A stretch of 64,000 nucleotides of DNA from Ilex aquifolium. Its lineage: Eukaryota > Streptophyta > Magnoliopsida > Aquifoliales > Aquifoliaceae. The stretch spans positions 23,838,501 through 23,902,500 of the forward strand of contig OX637409.1 in the NCBI GenBank assembly GCA_951799425.1, in the 5' to 3' direction. Position numbers and translations under genes: made by a program. The notes below the pieces were generated by a model. That model saw only the letters and a program-made list of their open reading frames with translations, did not search any database and was not told where the DNA came from. Shown in pieces: positions 25,601-36,792 of this stretch. Position 1 is the stretch's first letter. Every line of letters begins with the position of its first letter.

Positions 25601-28600
25601 CCCATACAGAAATTAAAAGCTATTATAAATGACCTGAGGTCTGGATGAAACAATAGAATGCAGAAAGTTTTCACACTAATTTCCTTTGGTCCCTCTTTAT
25701 TTTCCCTGCTTTCCAATCTTATAGAGAGTAGGTCTACAAACAATTTTCAGATGAAACCAGAAAAAAAACAGTAGGAATAATGCAATTGCATAGAAATCAG
25801 ATCATTTTGGGCCATTGACTTTGATTAGAATACTTGATACACCTAATATTATATTGGAAATATAAGTTATCTAATTCTAATCCTAAACTCCACCTGTGAA
25901 CTTCACATATCTGGTCTAATCTAACTCCCAAGTATAAATATCTGTTTTGGGTCATTGGTCTTTGTTTTTTCTTTATCATCTACATCATCATCTCCCTTTA
26001 TGAGTCTTCCTATCTCTCTAATTTGTTTCTCTCTGAACTCTCTCCCATTTTCCAAAACATATTCACATATAGGTATAATCTAACTCCAAGTATAAGCCAT
26101 TGGTCTTTGTTTTTCTTCATCATCTACATCATTATCTACCTTTAAATGTCTCCCTCTGTCTCTCTCAACTTGTTTCTCTCTCTGTCTCTGAGTGTATTTG
26201 TTAACCCAAATTCAATACTAAAAATGAATGTATTCGTCAGTTATTAATTAAGTCCATTTGATAACTAAAATTAAGATCTCTTAATATATTAAGTACTCCT
26301 TAAAAATAGGTTAAAATATTAAATAGGAGATCACTTACTTAATTCTAAAAACTGAAAGCGCTCAACAATAATAGCACCTTTAATAATATTTATAATATGA
26401 CAATTCTACCCCGAAATATTTCACAATCCTATTCAAACTTTAATTAGTATTCTCTTCAAAACCCCCAAACTATCTATCGTCCTCACGTTCATTCTTCCCA
26501 CCATCTTCTTAGCGAACACAAATACCTCGTAAGTTACTTCTTCCCCTTGTCTTCTCAACACGCACATACACACATAATCACATACACACACATACAAATT
26601 TACATGCACAATCACACACATAGAGACCGAGATTTACACAAACACACATTTTCACACACACACACACACACTGATTTTCACACACACGCACACAGTTTCT
26701 GCAATACACACACATACACTGCGCACTCACAGTACACACACACATGTAGAACACACGCACTGCACACACAGACACAAATCACATGCACCGACACTCAGAA
26801 GAGCACACACACACACGCAAATATTTCTTTTAATAATTTGTTAATGAAATCTAATTTGTTATATTTTTTGAATATTTATTAGTTATTGTTCACTTATTGT
26901 GTTATTCAATTTGTAATTATTCTATTCTTTCTTTTTTATTGTTTAACAGTTTAGTTGTTCAATTATTTTATATGTATTTTTTGAATTTGCTATTGTTCAA
27001 TTCTTTTCTAGTTCAGTTATTTCTTTGTCTTGGGACTAATTATTTATTTATTAAATTTTTTTTTTGTTGAGAGTGTCAATGAGTAAATACTTTTGAAGGT
27101 TAATTGTCTTGTGTTCTTTAATACTTGTAATCTTCAATTTGTTTTGTTGTATTAACCAATGTTGTGAAAAGCGAGCCTAGGCGAGAAGCGAAGCGAAGCG
27201 AGCCTTGGTCGCCTTGAACATCCCAAGCGAAGCGAGGTTAAGTAAAGCGAGCCTAGTAGACGAAACGAAGAAGCGAGCCAGGCAAGAAAAGCAAACGCCT
27301 GACTGCAGTTTTTTTATTTTCTCCTCCTCCTCTTCCCCCCTCCTTCTTCTTCCTTAACATTAACCAAACCCTTGCAGAGATGATGTTATATGTGTATATA
27401 TATAAAATAAATTGATTGATTCATCTAACAGTATCATATAACAATCTGTCTTATTATGATTACATGATGTTGAATGCTCTGTTTTGATGTGAATGATCTT
27501 ATTAATCAATTTGTTTGGTTTATCAAATTGATTAATCAATTTGCTATATGTTTTATTTGATTAATCAATTTGTGAGTGTCTTGTTTAGTGGTGATATTAA
27601 TCAATCACGATGGAAGTCGAATCCACATTTGCTAGCTTTACACTTAGATGACGTGATGTCAATTGATTATTTTTAGAATGCAATAATGTTCAATATTTAG
27701 TATCTTGCCTATTTAAAATATATTGATGTTTATTATTTTGGTTGCATTTAAATATTGTGTATTTGTAAAGTTAAAACTTGAATATTTGGAAGTAATCAAA
27801 ATATCAAAATAAAATATTTGTTTATTTTTTATATTGTTCGCTTTACTTTGATGAAGCGCTCACTTCGCTTCTCGCTTCTCGCCTAGGCCCTTAAGAGACC
27901 GGTTCGCTTCGATTCGCTTTACGCCTTAAATAACACTGGTATTAACTATTTTGGTTGGTCATGAAAATAATTTGATTGTTTTAAGCAACAACATATACAT
28001 CTTACCTTAAAAGTGATTGAACGTGCTTTTGGAGTATTGAAAGCTCGTTTTCTGATATTGAAAAAGATGACATCATATCCTTTTAATGTACAAAGGAATA
28101 TTGTAATTGCTTGTGTAAGCCTACATAATTTTATTCGACAAATCCATATCACCGATGCATTTTTGGGCCAATTTAGTGATGTGAATGTTGCTTATGGCAA
28201 TCCCCATCAGAATTTGGCAGGTTCAACTAGCTTGGAAGCTGGAGGAGCAAGGGAACAAGCTGATCAAATTTTTAGCAAGGCAATTATACTCTTGATTTGT
28301 ATCCTGGTTATAATTTTTAAAATTTATGACAATTGATAGCTTTAACCTTTAAGTGATCAATTTAATTTGAATTAATTTTATTATCATGTTTGTTAAATGT
28401 TGAGTACAATATGATAATAATAATTATGATTCATGTTATGAATTACTAATAATGATATATCGTGGTTTTTTATTTGTTAAATGCATATTTTATAAATATT
28501 TTAAAAGTAAATGGTAAAACTGAAAGTTAATGTATTTTCAAATATCAGCTCTGTATAGTTGTCAAACAATTTGGTGCAATTCAGTATTTAAATTTCAGTG

Positions 28601-31600
28601 GGTACCAAACAATCGACGAATTAAAAATTCAGTATTCAACACTTAAAATTCAGCATTCAATTTTCAAACTTCAGCTTTCACATTTAAACTTCAGCTTTCA
28701 GATTTATCAAACACCACCTCACCCTCTAACTCGTTTCTCTCTGACCACACTTTCTCTCTGTCTCTCTCCCCGTGTTTTATTTTATTGGGAACCAACCCCT
28801 AATTTACTGAAATCCACTCGACTCTAAGAAATAAACCTCCTTTTTTGGGTTTAATTAGCTCTTATTCCGATGAAACTAGCCCTTAGTTCTAATAAACATA
28901 CCTCCCTAGCTTTGTTGAACTACCCCCTCTCCTTTATAACCTTTACATGAAATCTGATGTTGAAATTGGTGAAGGATACCAATGATCCTAAAATGAGTTG
29001 TATTTTGCAAAGTATTCCTGCTATCAGATGTACTCTGGAATTTGACATAGAAAGTTGATCAATTTTGTTAGAAAATTTGCTTTAATTTGATCTATGCTAT
29101 CGAGATTAGCTTCAATGAGTACCGTCTGATGTACTTGTGTGGAATTAGTTTTATTTTGCAAAATGTTTTTAATATATGATGTAATTTGCTAAAATTTGAT
29201 AACATAAGGTGATTAAGTTTGCCAAAAAATTCGTTGTAACTTGGTGAGATTTATTGTAGATGTTGTGTTGGCCCAACATTTTCTGAAATTTGTTATATTT
29301 ACTTGTATTTGTGTTTAATTTGTAATTATTACATATTATCTACAATATTTGTGCTACATCAATAAGAGAACTTGGCACCTAGGTACCCCTTGATGAATAC
29401 AGCTATAGGACGGGGCAATTTTACACTTTCCGATGAGGACTCCTCCAAATAACTCTTTTTAGAGTATCAAACTCAAAACAAATTGACAATTCGTAGAGTA
29501 GCCCCTCCAGTATATAAGCCATTATTGGGTGATCCTAATCATTCGATGTGGGATTCAAGATTTGGTCGGGGTCACACGTGGGGCTAACAAACAAACAACA
29601 ATGCATTCCAGGAAATTCAAATGGAAAAGAGACTTGGTTCACTGACCACTCAAGGCCCAACTCTAATAACATGTTAGGGCATCCAACTTAAAACCAATTG
29701 ACAATGAGTGAAATAGCCCCTCAATCATATAAATCAACCTTGGGTGATCCTAATTAGTCAATACAGGGTACAACACCTTTTAACAACTACTATAGGAACG
29801 TTTCTAATATTCCTCGAGAATGATTCTAATACAAACTTATCAAAAGTTAAATGCTTGTTCGTGGGATGCACACGTGAAAGGTAAGAAGTCTGAAAGCAAA
29901 AGTTCATGACCAAGTAACTCCATAGAAGGGAAACTGTTGAATACTTCCAAGGCAACTCGATTGAGAATAGTATCATTTATATATCTAAACTCAATAAACA
30001 CGAGAGAAAAATGGGAGATGAAGCCTCAACACTATTCAATACTCTATAAACAAAGTGAAACACTCACCTTTGAGCACCTCCTGCATTGGGAGCATCAATG
30101 TAACCACCACGACCTGAATCCCAATCTGCACAACAAAAATTCCCAAAATGATTTAAAAATTTTCAATTGAAAGAGATACAAATAAAAAAGCTAATAAAGG
30201 TTGATAAATGACAATCCTTGTAATTTTGTATGGAATGTAGCTCATGGAAAGCTGAATCCATGTGATTTGTAACATCACATCAAACTCTTTTCTTTCCCCC
30301 TATTGATGCGTAATGTGTAAAACATATTGTGACAGTGCAGATCATCTCTTTCTCCATTGTCTAGTGGCTTGAAGTTGTGGCATAGAGCTTTTGACAAGTT
30401 TAATTTGAGTTGGGTTATCCCAAAAGGCATTATTTGCTATGAATTTTTGCCAAGGGGGATAGAGTGTCTATTTTGTGGAATTGTGTGGTTATGGCAATTT
30501 ATGAGCAATGTAGAAGGAAAAAAATTGGAGAATATTCAAAGATAATGAAGAACATGAGAAGCTCCTCCTTTGGGATAGAAAGAAGTTCCTAGCTTCTTTT
30601 TGGGCGTCCACTGCAAAATAGTTTAAGGAATTGTCATTGTTTGAACTCAATCTTGATTGTATGGTAGCACGTAGTTAGATGATCTTTCTCTTAGTTCTTT
30701 TATTATTTAACTTTTGAATCCATGGAGCGGATTTCTCATCCACTACACTATAATTTTCATTTTATTTAACACAAATATCATAGATGATCCTTAAACTATG
30801 TTTCAAGTTTTAAAACGGTCCCTAAACTTTCAGTTATCTTAATTTAGTCCCTAAACTATGTAAATTGTTTAAATTGAATGGAAGATTAAACTACACAAAA
30901 ACTCCACACTCGAAAGTCTTAGTTGGGTAATTTAGGAAAATTATGTAGTCATCTTCTTTTTTACCGTGCACATACATTTTTATCACTCCGACTTCTTTAT
31001 GCCCCCCACCCGTCAACTAGTTCAAACCTCACTTTTTCTCTGTATTTGTCTCTCTTGCATACACACTATAAAAAAAACTCATACACCAAGAACACAAACA
31101 CCCGCACACTCTCTAGTGGGTTGGAGCTTTTATTTTGCGTCTCTCTCTCACTCACTCTCTTTCTCTCTCTATATATATATATATTTGTTTGTGTATACAT
31201 ATATATGTATATAGGTACATATAAGTACATAAATATTCTCTAGCAAATTATGTGCATATTATTGGGAAGGGGTTGTTGGTAGATAGCTAGGTGGCGAGCT
31301 AGTGAGATATTCTTGGGGATGATGGACTATGGAGGATGAATGATTTAGCAACGGCTAGAAGTTGGAACTCCCGAAATGACAAGAGAGGTGTATAGATGAG
31401 TAATAAGGGTTTGAAGTCATTAGTGTTTAGTAGGGGGCAGGTTGAAAGGGTGTTCAGATGCAGATGAGAGTTGGGCAATTGAAGGTTTATGGAGTCGAAT
31501 TTATTTCTTGGCAGATTTTTGGGCCTTGGTGTCTAAGGAATTCAAGAATGTTCCCCTTTTTTGCACAATTGCAAGTTAGAAAGCATCATGTGGACGTTAG

Positions 31601-34423
31601 TATAGTTTTTTAGTTCGTTTTTGATATATCATTGGTTGGACATCTTGTCCACCATTGATATGTTTTTCCTTTTGACGATTAGTGTAATGTTTTTCACTTT
31701 TTTTTAATAAAGTTGTTTCTTAACAGAAAGAAAAAAAAGATGGGAGTCGAGCAATGGAGATAAAATTGGCGGTTAATGGGAGTTGAGGAGGTGGTGCAAA
31801 TAATTTGTTAATGGACATAATAGGTGGAGCTTTGGACAAAGCATTGGGATAAAGGTGTGTTCAATTTCAAGAGTGTCTTCAACCTAGTTGGTGTTTTTCA
31901 AAATCTTTGTTCAAATTCGACCAAACACGTACTTAGGAGTTGAAGTGGGTGCGGATTATCGGAAGTTCTAGTGTGTGTTTTAATTCCAGAACTTCCGTGT
32001 GAAATGGGAATAGTCTACGGTATGTGAAAGAACCAACCAATTGTGTCTTGTTTTGTATAAATTCCAAATGATCTTGATATGAACACTCTAAGATATCAGG
32101 ACTATCGGCACCACCTACCACACACGGAAACATTGATGGACTAGGACCCAATGGCAAATTCCACCTTAGATTTCTCCATTGACAAATATTGACATGATCA
32201 AACATCTTGAACCATTTATTTGTCCATCTTCCTTTAGATGGTATAAAATTGAGAACTGCTACAAATTATCATATCATGTCATCTAATGATGTATGTAATT
32301 ATTGAAAACTTGCTCCATGGTTGAGGCACAAATGCAAGTTCTTCTATCTATATTTCAACAAACTATACAGAAAATATGAAGGTAAATATAATCCAAGAAC
32401 TTGGATAGTAGCATTCAACATAAATTGGTAGAATTGAATCATCACATGCATGTGGTATGGCAAACCAATAGCATATGTCAAATGATTACCAGATGGACCA
32501 CTTTGATAGCCACCCGCACGGCCAATGTACCGACCACGAGGTCGTTCATCAGGATAACCTAGCCTGCCCCCCATCTCACGATCATATCCACTAGGATAAT
32601 CATATCCAAACCTGTTCCAACAAAGATATCATGTTGTTATAGCCGAGTAAGATGAGCTCATACTCCGGACAAACTCGAACTTAAACAATAAAGATTAAGG
32701 AAAGAAGACGCCCTCTGGTCAAGCACTTGTCTTTTAGATACTACTCCCTCTGTCACACTAATTAGGGACACTTTTTGAGGACCCAACTCACACATGTGAA
32801 ACCAAAGTATACTGGCGATGCTATATGAAAAGGTACTTTGATTTTTCAATTAGAAGACTCTACTTTTACAGACATGCCAAAAAAGAAGGTTGGGATCTAC
32901 ATAATGGAGGAAATGTGAAAGTATTTCTAGACATGCCTTCTTCAGTAGGGATTAAATTGTAAAAGATTCATGCAGGCAAAAGGAACCAGAAAGATTATGT
33001 ATAAAAAATAAAGAAAATCCCCAAATTCTAAGATAAAAATGCCATGAAATATGTGAGAAAAGTGCCTCTTGTAAGAAGAAAAATGTGATAAATACAACAA
33101 ATGGAGAAAGATATATAATCTAAAAATTTCAACATTATTTGTGCATGTGTAATGTCGGATCCTATAACACCTAAAGGACCCAACTCAATAATCATATTCA
33201 ACAAACTAAAAATGCTTAACCACATATTAGGAGAATACCAATGCACATGAAAGCGGAGTCTTCTTGAAATAGCAACACCTCAAACCATCCTCCCATTCTT
33301 TTCCTCTTTTTATTTTTTTGATCTTCAGGCCCTCCAACCTTTTCAGCTACTTATTAGTTTTGGTCCAGAAAGTTAAGGTCTTACACCAAACTACCACCTA
33401 TACACTTAAGCTTTGCATTTTGCCAGCAACTATCAAGTACATGAATCTAACACATATATGTGAAAGTAGAGAACAAAACCGCCCCCAACAACAGCAACAT
33501 TAGAAGGTGATAGTATTATGTATGTGCATCAGTGCATCTATGCCTATGACTATGCATTTGTATGTGTTTGCATATGGTCATAACATAAACATCAATTACA
33601 CATAGATATTAGTAATCAACAAACACATAGATGAACACCATTTTGTTGGTCAAACATTAAATAGATGCAAACACCTCCAATTATGTGTGTTGTGGCGTAT
33701 GTAACACACTAATCCTCAATAGGAAGTACCATACCTCATATCGATATAAACTTAATCAACATAAACTAAACTATTCAAATAATTTTACACAACGAAAGGC
33801 ACTATCTTTGGCTAAGCATTCGAGTGCTTGTAACCAGCTACCCCACCAAATCCTAGTAAATTTGTACTCGAAAATCCTTCAATTGTGAACATTAGATAGC
33901 AATATTTGTCCAAAAGTATATGCCAAAGGATCCGGAAAATATTAGGTGAAAATTCAACCGGATAACCCGAACCCAACTCGAAATTTTCACTACTTGGTAG
34001 AAGCTTCCAATATTTGTATTGGGCATAGACAGAAAACTCAAAACCCAAATTAAAGTTGGGTAATATGCGGGTTAAGAGCATCGGGTTTGGACCCAACCTA
34101 AAACTCGACCGAATTTCTTAATTCGGGTTTGACATGTTTCCTGTTTTTTATAAGCAAATTTACATACTAAAATACAATAGGGAAGGGTAGGGTCACCTGG
34201 TTTTTACTTCTCAAGCCACCATCTCTTTCTAAGTCTCTTTTCTCTCACTCTCTTTCACTTACATGAATGATATATCCGATTCTAATTATCTATCTAGGAG
34301 GGAAATATGGAGTCAAGGGTTGGGGGTTGCTAACGACACCACAATCACCTCCCCACTCTCTTTCCCTCCCCGCATCACCATCCTCTGCGGCTCAACCCTT
34401 GGGTTTTCTTGTTCATCAATCAT

Positions 34424-34460
<37 letters not shown>

Positions 34461-35341
34461 ATCTCCCATCCTAATGCATTTTGTGCATGCTTAAAATACA
34501 AGATGGATGAACACTGTTTGAGTACGCTCTTGATCTTGTACAACTTGTGCTCAATTCTGGTGTTTACTTCTTCCATAATGTCTGCTTCAAGAAATTCCAC
34601 TATCTCGATCTTGCCAGGCTAGTACTCCAGTCATAGGATTTGTGCAAAATTCATGGGAGACCCATCAATACTAATTCCAGATTTTATAGCCAAATGACCG
34701 AAGACCCATCAATACCGGTAATTATCAGCATATAACTCGATATAGGGCATACATATAAATGTTTGTGTACATATATTCCCGTACCTCCAAGGCAATACAT
34801 GTACAAAAATTACCAAAATCACTAAGCACCAGCAAAACTCAACTAATCTCGTTTAGAATAACGTATTAACCAGGACTTTGATTTCTTATATGTAGTTATG
34901 GGGCGGGGACTAGGAGAGAAGGGAAGGAAATTATTCAACTGACCTCCTATCGCCAGGTCCGTACCCTCCTCTAGGGCTACCACGCCGCCCATCATATCCA
35001 CCCTCATCCCTCCTCGACCGCTTATATGGTGGCGGCGGCGACCTTCGCTGAGGCGAATGGCCTCCACGTCTATCCCTATACGGAGGAGGAGGACTAGGGC
35101 TACCTCTTCCCCTTTTATAATCCCTTTCTCGAATTGGTGGAGGCGGCGGCGGCGAACGATTCCGATCGTAGTACTCTCCGCGACCTCTCGGCGGGCGATC
35201 TATGTCGCGGTCTTCTCTTCTCTCTCTTGAATCTCTATCTCGCCGTCGCGGTGGTGGCGGAGGCGAGTCAGGATGCTCTTCGGTGGACTTGTTTTCTTTA
35301 CGGTCTACGGAATCCACGGGCATGTTCATGACGTCTGCCAT
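16667..35341 (-). CDS. SE: SERRATE (ARS2-type zinc-finger RNA effector)
   Basis: Nuclear partner of DCL1 and HYL1 in pri-miRNA processing, also linked to cap-binding complex and splicing. Twelve coding exons: 35341-34944, 32611-32490, 30125-30068, 25514-25440, 25305-25231, 25148-25101, 24919-24851, 24748-23945, 23867-23825, 19893-19616, 19483-19301, 16727-16667. They join to 2214 nt (737 aa) with all phases closing; the Arabidopsis protein is about 720 aa. Order seen: an Arg/Asp/Pro-rich disordered N-terminus (R-R-R-D-R-D-S-R-E-R-R, P-P-P-P-P-P runs), a Gly/Arg/Tyr-rich linker, the helical S-Y-K-Q-F-I-Q-E-L-E-D-D-I-L-P core, K-Y-H-P-T-N-L-L, the G-P-V-I-I-I-R-G-L mid domain, and a C2H2 finger with C505, C510, H523 and H528. 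The Pro-rich tail ends D-E-V-T-V-I-D-Y-R-S-L. The last intron has a GC donor. Start is the first Met after a GA-rich leader. Confidence 0.95.
16728..19300 (-). other. SERRATE last intron (2.6 kb, GC-AG)
   Basis: Donor is AAG|GCAAGT (exon end 19301) and acceptor is GTGCAG before 16727. No GT donor nearby keeps the frame into the conserved final exon. The interior holds no recognised gene or element. Confidence 0.8.
19894..23824 (-). other. SERRATE intron (3.9 kb) with repeated segment
   Basis: Intron between the exons at 23867-23825 and 19893-19616. It contains a diverged direct repeat pair (21600-21790 and 22390-22580) and a 26-bp tandem duplication around 20672-20720. A 137-codon plus-strand frame at 23111-23524 resembles nothing known and is not called. 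Confidence 0.75.
21600..22580. repeat. Pair of about 190-bp direct repeats
   Basis: The copy at about 21615-21790 and the copy at about 22410-22578 share GTGAACCA-A/C-ATCACAC, TATCTAGT-T/G-GCCAA, CTCTTGCTACTTTTAGTGGCA, GAGGAGACAATGCATC and GAATGGGACAA in the same order. They lie inside a SERRATE intron and are separated by about 600 bp of AT-rich sequence. They could be the ends of a degraded element or a local duplication. Confidence 0.7.
25910..26200. repeat. Degenerate tandem duplication, unit about 125-170 bp
   Basis: Both copies carry, in order, TAATCTAACTCC-(C)-AAGTATAA, CATTGGTCTTTGTTTTT, TCATCTACATCAT-C/T-ATCT and a TTTGTTTCTCTCT-type CT-rich end. Copy one begins near 25917 and copy two near 26085. 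Confidence 0.7.
26547..26822. repeat. Degenerate CA-rich microsatellite tract
   Basis: Dominated by ACACAC interrupted by T, G and short non-repeat words. It produces long open frames of His/Thr on one strand and Val/Cys on the other. These are repeat artefacts, not genes. Confidence 0.85.
27157..27938. mobile_element. Non-autonomous hAT element, 782 bp, 8-bp target duplication
   Basis: Flanked by identical GTATTAAC at 27149-27156 and 27939-27946. The termini are CAATGTTGTG on the left and, in reverse complement, CAGTGTTATT on the right. Long subterminal inverted arrays of AAGCGA-type motifs follow (27170-27300 and 27840-27925 inverted). No transposase is present. It is inserted in the Harbinger relic a short distance before that element's transposase fragment. 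Confidence 0.85.
28010..28336 (+). pseudogene. Harbinger (PIF-type) transposase C-terminal fragment
   Basis: The frame opens with V-I-E-R-A-F-G-V-L-K-A-R-F, containing the third catalytic acid of the DDE domain. It continues to V-S-L-H-N-F-I-R, the usual HARBI1-like ending. The two upstream catalytic Asp blocks are not recognisable. The fragment is therefore dead. Confidence 0.75.
29430..29770. repeat. Pair of diverged direct repeats, about 90 bp each
   Basis: Copies at about 29465-29535 and 29668-29750 share ATC-A-AACT-(C/T)-AAAACA-ATTGACAAT, a TAGCCCCTC block and GGGTGATCCTAAT in the same order. The style resembles repeats near LTR ends in plants, but no LTR boundary was found. Confidence 0.5.
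30315..30690 (+). pseudogene. LINE zf-RVT domain remnant
   Basis: Frames read C-D-S-A-D-H-L-F-L-H-C-L-V-A and, after a +1 shift and stop, K-L-W-H-R-A-F-D-K-F-N-L-S-W-V. A later block resembles 'R-R-I-F-K-D-N' with A-S-F-W-A-S-T. This is the usual order of the zinc-binding reverse transcriptase domain (zf-RVT) of plant L1-type elements. At least one frameshift and several stops show it is dead. Confidence 0.6.
31139..31183. repeat. CT and AT microsatellite
   Basis: A CTCTCT run passes directly into an ATATAT run in a SERRATE intron. Confidence 0.8.
32738..32919. mobile_element. Possible Stowaway-like MITE remnant
   Basis: Starts TACTCCCTCTGTCACACTAA, close to the CTCCCTCCGTCCC terminus of Tc1/mariner Stowaway elements. 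The right side has ATAATGGAGGAAATG as a weak inverted counterpart. No clear TA duplication can be assigned. Confidence 0.4.
34424..34460. repeat. CT/AC compound microsatellite
   Basis: A CT run of about 25 bp is followed by an AC run of about 12 bp in SERRATE intron 1. Confidence 0.85.
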
Positions 35342-35377
35342 TGGGTGGAGACCCTAGAAATATAGCAGAAAAGTTTG

Positions 35378-35418
<41 letters not shown>

Positions 35419-36400
35419 AACTAGGTAGGGATGGAGTGAAGACTGATTTCGAGTTTCTGAGGAGAGAGAATGATAAAATATAAACGGAAAAATGAACCTT
35501 CCCGGTGTTTGGCTTCTAAAACTTGGGAATAAATACGTGGAGAAACAAAATAGAAGGTTAAAAAGAGAACGAAAGTAAAGGAAAGGGATAATCGCATTTT
35601 ACACCCCCAAAAATTTCAGAATTTTCACTTGATATCCTCAAGGTTTTTTTTTTTTTTTTGATATAATCAAGGTTGAAAGTGATTTTGATGGAACGAGCGG
35701 TGGAAGCTAACAAAATAACTACATTGTAATATTTTTAACACGTTGAAAGTGTAATATAAAAAATTTAATATTTAAAGGTATAAAGGGAGAATTCTTAAAT
35801 TTTTTAAAATATAAAATACAATTCATTCAAAGGAAAAAAGAAGATCATGTATTCTCTCGATCTGATTACGTCTGAGACTTCAGTTCACTTTTCATTCAAT
35901 AAAAATAGAAAATGTGTAAATAATTTTGTTGTGCAATACAAGATGGGAGTGACAACGAATTTTAAAAAAGAAAATTGATGACACTTAGCTGAACAAACCT
36001 CCACTCATTTTTATTGAAAAATTCTCCACTCGACTTTTACTTTTGCATTGTTCAGTAGACATTTTTTTTGTTTTGGAGTCTTGTGTATTTGTGCTCTCTC
36101 TTCTAACTAATATGTGCTTGCTCTTTTGACTAATGTTCTCTTCGAAGTCCTAAATTACAAACCTAGAATACTTGATGGACTGGACTGGGTTGGATTTAAA
36201 GTCCTAACCAGTCCAGTGAAATCCCAATAACTGGGATTTATTGTGGGATAAAAATAAATTACTCAATCCTATCCCAGAGTTGGTTAGTGATTTATGATGT
36301 GGTGAGGACCGTGGGGTTATGGATAAACTATAACTTTTTTTTTAAACATCTCATAAGATTGATAGTAATTGATAATTTTACATTTGAATCCTATTCAATC
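35342..36400. promoter_or_regulatory. SERRATE 5' leader and promoter region
   Basis: The GA repeat at 35383-35415 lies 42-75 bp upstream of the ATG, and reads as CT on the transcribed strand. Such CT-rich leaders are common near plant transcription starts. The rest is AT-rich; no TATA box can be fixed with confidence. From about 36.4 kb the Harbinger relic begins. Confidence 0.45.
35383..35415. repeat. GA microsatellite in SERRATE leader
   Basis: About 16 GA units, probably within the 5' UTR of SERRATE, reading as CT in the transcript. Confidence 0.9.
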
Positions 36401-36792
36401 TTATGTCATGTTTGACCTGGGAATTGTTGGTTACCACTTTACTATTTAAGTGAAAAGGTAGGAAAACTTATGTATTTTACAATTCAAACTTTTATACGTT
36501 CCACATAGAAAACATTTTAAGAATGCGATCACAAAATTATTTGATCCACCAAAAATATAAAAAAAGTTAAAAAAATCAAGAATATATGAGAAATTAATGC
36601 ACAAGGCAAATTCACATGAACATTAAAAATAATGAACCGTTGCCTTATACCTAAAAATACACACAATTAAAGCATTCTACTTCATATACCGTACATTACA
36701 TGTCCATTTTAACAGTTGTCTTAACCTATACAAACAAAATAAAGGCAACATATTTGAAATGGTAAGTTCAAGACATCATGCATGTACCCAAA

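Larger units (their letters stand above)
26198..28712 (+). mobile_element. PIF/Harbinger transposon relic
   Basis: The transposase C-terminal fragment at 28010-28336 lies in a segment whose ends resemble each other in inverted orientation. The left end is near GTGTATTTGTTAACC and the right end in reverse complement near GTGTTTGATAAATCTGAA. The ends are imperfect and no clear 3-bp target duplication could be fixed, so the bounds are approximate. A CA-rich tract (26550-26820) lies in its 5' part, and an hAT element is inserted at 27157-27938. Confidence 0.5.
25515..30067 (-). other. SERRATE intron (4.6 kb) hosting nested DNA transposons
   Basis: The longest SERRATE intron. From left to right on the plus strand it contains a degenerate tandem duplication (25910-26200), a PIF/Harbinger relic interrupted by an hAT element, and a pair of diverged repeats near 29440-29760. 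Splice sites are CTCAAAG|GTGAGT at 30068 and TTTCACAG before 25514. Confidence 0.8.
30126..32489 (-). other. SERRATE intron (2.4 kb) with LINE remains
   Basis: Holds a plus-strand LINE zinc-binding-domain fragment (30315-30690) and a possible LINE tail near 31260-31735. The latter ends in a poly-A-like run of AGAAAGAAAAAAAAG. Confidence 0.6.
32612..34943 (-). other. SERRATE first intron (2.3 kb)
   Basis: The donor after the basic N-terminal exon is ATAGGAG|GTCAG and the acceptor is GGAACAG before 32611. It contains a probable Stowaway-like remnant (32738-32919) and sequence at 33950-34125 with 'AACCCGAACCCAACTCG' motifs like those in the hAT MITE at 11385. It also carries a CT/AC microsatellite. 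Confidence 0.75.

Noticed and set aside
26547..26882. 111-codon frame rich in His and Thr
   Set aside because: Entirely a translation of the degenerate CA microsatellite.
34843..35331. Alternative-frame ORFs over the SERRATE first exon
   Set aside because: Shadows of the Arg/Pro-rich coding exon; the SERRATE frame is the one that splices correctly to the conserved core.
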